A DNA stretch of 64,000 bases from Bacteriovoracaceae bacterium. Lineage in GTDB: Bacteria > Bdellovibrionota > Bacteriovoracia > Bacteriovoracales > Bacteriovoracaceae. Under the pieces are notes generated by a model. That model was not told the DNA's origin and made no database searches. It worked only from the letters and a program-made list of their open reading frames with translations. Positions 62,379 to 64,000 of this stretch are shown one piece after another. Location of the stretch: NCBI GenBank assembly GCA_947446575.1, contig CANFHC010000001.1, positions 1 through 64,000 on the forward strand. The letters run 5' to 3'. Made by a program: the position numbers and the translations under genes. Every line of letters starts with the position of its first letter. Positions within the stretch are counted from its first letter, which is position 1.

Positions 62379-64000
62379 TTGGATCATTTCGGCAATAGCA
62401 AACCTAAATTTTGGGGAAGCGGCGACAATGGCAGTGCTCTCACTATTTCATCAGCGGAATTCGCAGCAGATGAGACTAGTGCTGTAGAGCAAGTTTTCGC
62501 ACGCCCATTTAATCCCTCAGAATTTTTTATTCCAGGATGGAAAGGTGAAGGCTTAATCACAGCTTCTGCTATCGTTATTAAAAATTCTCTAAACAATCTC
62601 TCTATCGATGCATTAGCGTTGTTTAAAAAATCTTGCTCAACAAATAAATCGATGAAGCTTCAAACCTATAATGAGTTTATGCATTTTGCTGATTATGCAA
62701 AACTCGACAAATCACTTCTCGGCCAACAAAATGATTTCTGGCTGCACATGCAAGATGAGACTTCTCCTCTGAAAAAACATTTAGATGACTTCGTAAAAAT
62801 TCATTGTTTCAGGGCTGTCGCTATTTATCTTTTTAGAATTAAATTTATCTTGGATCTAGGCAAAGAACAAAACCTTGCCATGACAGAAGATATTCTTTTA
62901 AACCCACTGTCGTTCTTAGGGAAAATCTTTAAAAAAGATAGCTCTACCGAATTGATGTGCGAGTCCCTGCAAATCAATCAATTTAGCTGGTACCGTCCAT
63001 CAAGTGAATATAAAGAGTCGCTATTAAAACTTAAAGACGCTTTTGAGAACATCACTCTGACCGAATTAATTAAACTCATCTCAACTCCTAAAGATGACCA
63101 AATTTATTCCATTAGAAATTATTCTCATTCTCTTTCTCATTTATCTTTTGGTCTATTGGTAAATGAACTTTTAATAAAACTTCCAACTTGGTTAAACCCT
63201 AGTAGCAAATCCAAAACTCTAAACTCTCAAAAAGTTTGCTTGTTGCCAAAAACAATCAATACGCGCTTTATTGGAAACCATGTCTCTTCTTTTGCACTTT
63301 CTCATTGGTTAGCTCAAGAAACGAATATCAAAATATCCCAATGGAATAATTTAATTTGCCCAGAATTTGAAGGATTAGAATTCATCGACGGACAATTCTT
63401 AAAGATATGTCAGGAATTGCAATTTTTGAGTTTCTTAACTCGAGTTGCGGTTGAACATAAATATGAAATAATCCCATTTATTTGCAAAATTATGCGTGAG
63501 AAGTATCACAACAACAGCGATGAATCAGGTGGATCGCAAGTTTCTTTGTTTAATCTAGGAAATCTAGTTAATACTGAAACTCTCTATCATCGCATAGTGC
63601 TTAACTTAACAGATTTACCTAAAAACAACCCCCATCACTTTTTAGTGCAACAAATTCTTGGTCAGTCTGATAAATTAAAAAAAGATGGAATGATTTTTGT
63701 ATTCACCAATCAAAAGCTTTTTGTTCCTAGCCAAAGTGATCGAGTTGAACAACTCTTGAAAGATTTTAAAGTTGAAGCTTGTTTTAACTTAGAGGAACTT
63801 AAGGGCAAAGGAGAAATTGCTCACTTTATTTACGTACTAACAAAAAGAGCTGCTGCGCCTAAAAGCAATAAGCATCTTTTTGAAATGAACAAGACAATAA
63901 AAGAATCATGTCTTTCATTTGAATTTAAAGGAGTGCTGTCGCGCTTTAATAAATTTAATAAACTCGTTGAAGAGCTTCAACATTTTACTCGTCATAAAAA
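62379..64000 (+). CDS. large protein open at right edge, methylase-like C-terminal part
   Basis: An uninterrupted frame of 540 codons begins with TTG at 62379 (AAGGA eight bases upstream) and runs off the window. The start reads MDHFGNSKPKFWGSGDNG. It has no signal peptide. The part near codons 410-490 (TLYHRIVLNLTDLPKNNPHH, LKKDGMIFVFTN, VEQLLKDFKVEACFNLEELKGKGEIAHFIYVL) resembles the end of N-6 DNA methylases, in which a strand ending in an FT-x-N-type segment is followed by a discussion of the inhibitory loop; no NPPY or AdoMet motif was seen, so the family is doubtful. Confidence 0.75.
   Translation, partial: MDHFGNSKPKFWGSGDNGSALTISSAEFAADETSAVEQVFARPFNPSEFFIPGWKGEGLITASAIVIKNSLNNLSIDALALFKKSCSTNKSMKLQTYNEFMHFADYAKLDKSLLGQQNDFWLHMQDETSPLKKHLDDFVKIHCFRAVAIYLFRIKFILDLGKEQNLAMTEDILLNPLSFLGKIFKKDSSTELMCESLQINQFSWYRPSSEYKESLLKLKDAFENITLTELIKLISTPKDDQIYSIRNYSHSLSHLSFGLLVNELLIKLPTWLNPSSKSKTLNSQKVCLLPKTINTRFIGNHVSSFALSHWLAQETNIKISQWNNLICPEFEGLEFIDGQFLKICQELQFLSFLTRVAVEHKYEIIPFICKIMREKYHNNSDESGGSQVSLFNLGNLVNTETLYHRIVLNLTDLPKNNPHHFLVQQILGQSDKLKKDGMIFVFTNQKLFVPSQSDRVEQLLKDFKVEACFNLEELKGKGEIAHFIYVLTKRAAAPKSNKHLFEMNKTIKESCLSFEFKGVLSRFNKFNKLVEELQHFTRHK

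Noticed and set aside
1-64000. CRISPR arrays, rRNA genes, prophage
   Set aside because: No regularly spaced direct repeats, no rRNA-like segments and no phage structural or integrase genes were seen.

Overview
The window is 64 kb of AT-rich, gene-dense bacterial chromosome from a Gram-negative (outer-membrane barrels, lipoproteins with lipoboxes, TRAP transporter, periplasmic L,D-transpeptidase). The mix of a gliding-type ABC/GldG/DUF4340 operon, a TatT-type TRAP operon, many secreted orphan proteins, PilZ/HD signalling proteins and a full nucleoside salvage set (thymidine kinase, hypoxanthine phosphoribosyltransferase, thymidine/purine phosphorylases, cytidine deaminase) suggests a Bdellovibrionota member near Bacteriovorax/Halobacteriovorax. 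That placement is inference from gene content; there is no rRNA in the window.

Layout. 1-9.7 kb is accessory and eroded: three copies of a ~188-bp repeat (187, 2335, 7116) lie at junctions with gene fragments (histidine-kinase tail, ygiQ remnant, other 3' ends), between secreted orphan genes, a U32-family hydroxylase-type protein and a PilZ-like/pseudo-receiver-TPR pair; a nadD remnant follows. 9.7-12.3 kb holds small membrane and secreted proteins and a MerT/MerP-like operon behind a perfect palindromic operator. 12.4-15.6 kb is a GHMP kinase - hpt - tdk block. 15.7-20.9 kb is a five-gene GldA/GldF/GldG/DUF4340/Yip1-like operon. 21-25.4 kb carries nrnA, a HAD hydrolase, a porin-like protein and a lipoprotein. 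25.5-30.8 kb is a TatT-DctP-DctQ-DctM TRAP operon followed by a secreted protein. 31.2-37 kb contains YggU, Maf, a FecR-domain protein and a eukaryotic-type ileS. 37.6-39.8 kb looks like a decayed LitR-type light-response locus (truncated MerR regulator, a fused stump of an FAD oxidoreductase and a cyclopropane synthase) beside an intact carotenoid-desaturase-like gene. 39.9-46.7 kb has RNase G, the deoA-punA-cdd salvage operon, an L,D-transpeptidase and MarC, then tRNA-Val(TAC). 46.9-57.4 kb carries an HD-domain protein with a very long Lys/Glu coiled coil, then lon, clpX, clpP, a 2-Cys peroxiredoxin, and a PIN-PhoH/PilZ pair. 57.4-64 kb has a PorV/FadL-like barrel with a lipoprotein partner, an aminotransferase, rsmD, and a large reading frame open at the right edge.

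Most conserved blocks look ordinary. The parts that merit attention are the repeat family tied to gene-deletion scars, the decayed light-response locus, the palindromic operator with a broken divergent reading frame, and a recurrent -10-like hexamer 5-6 bases before ATG in genes lacking a ribosome binding site, which suggests leaderless transcripts.
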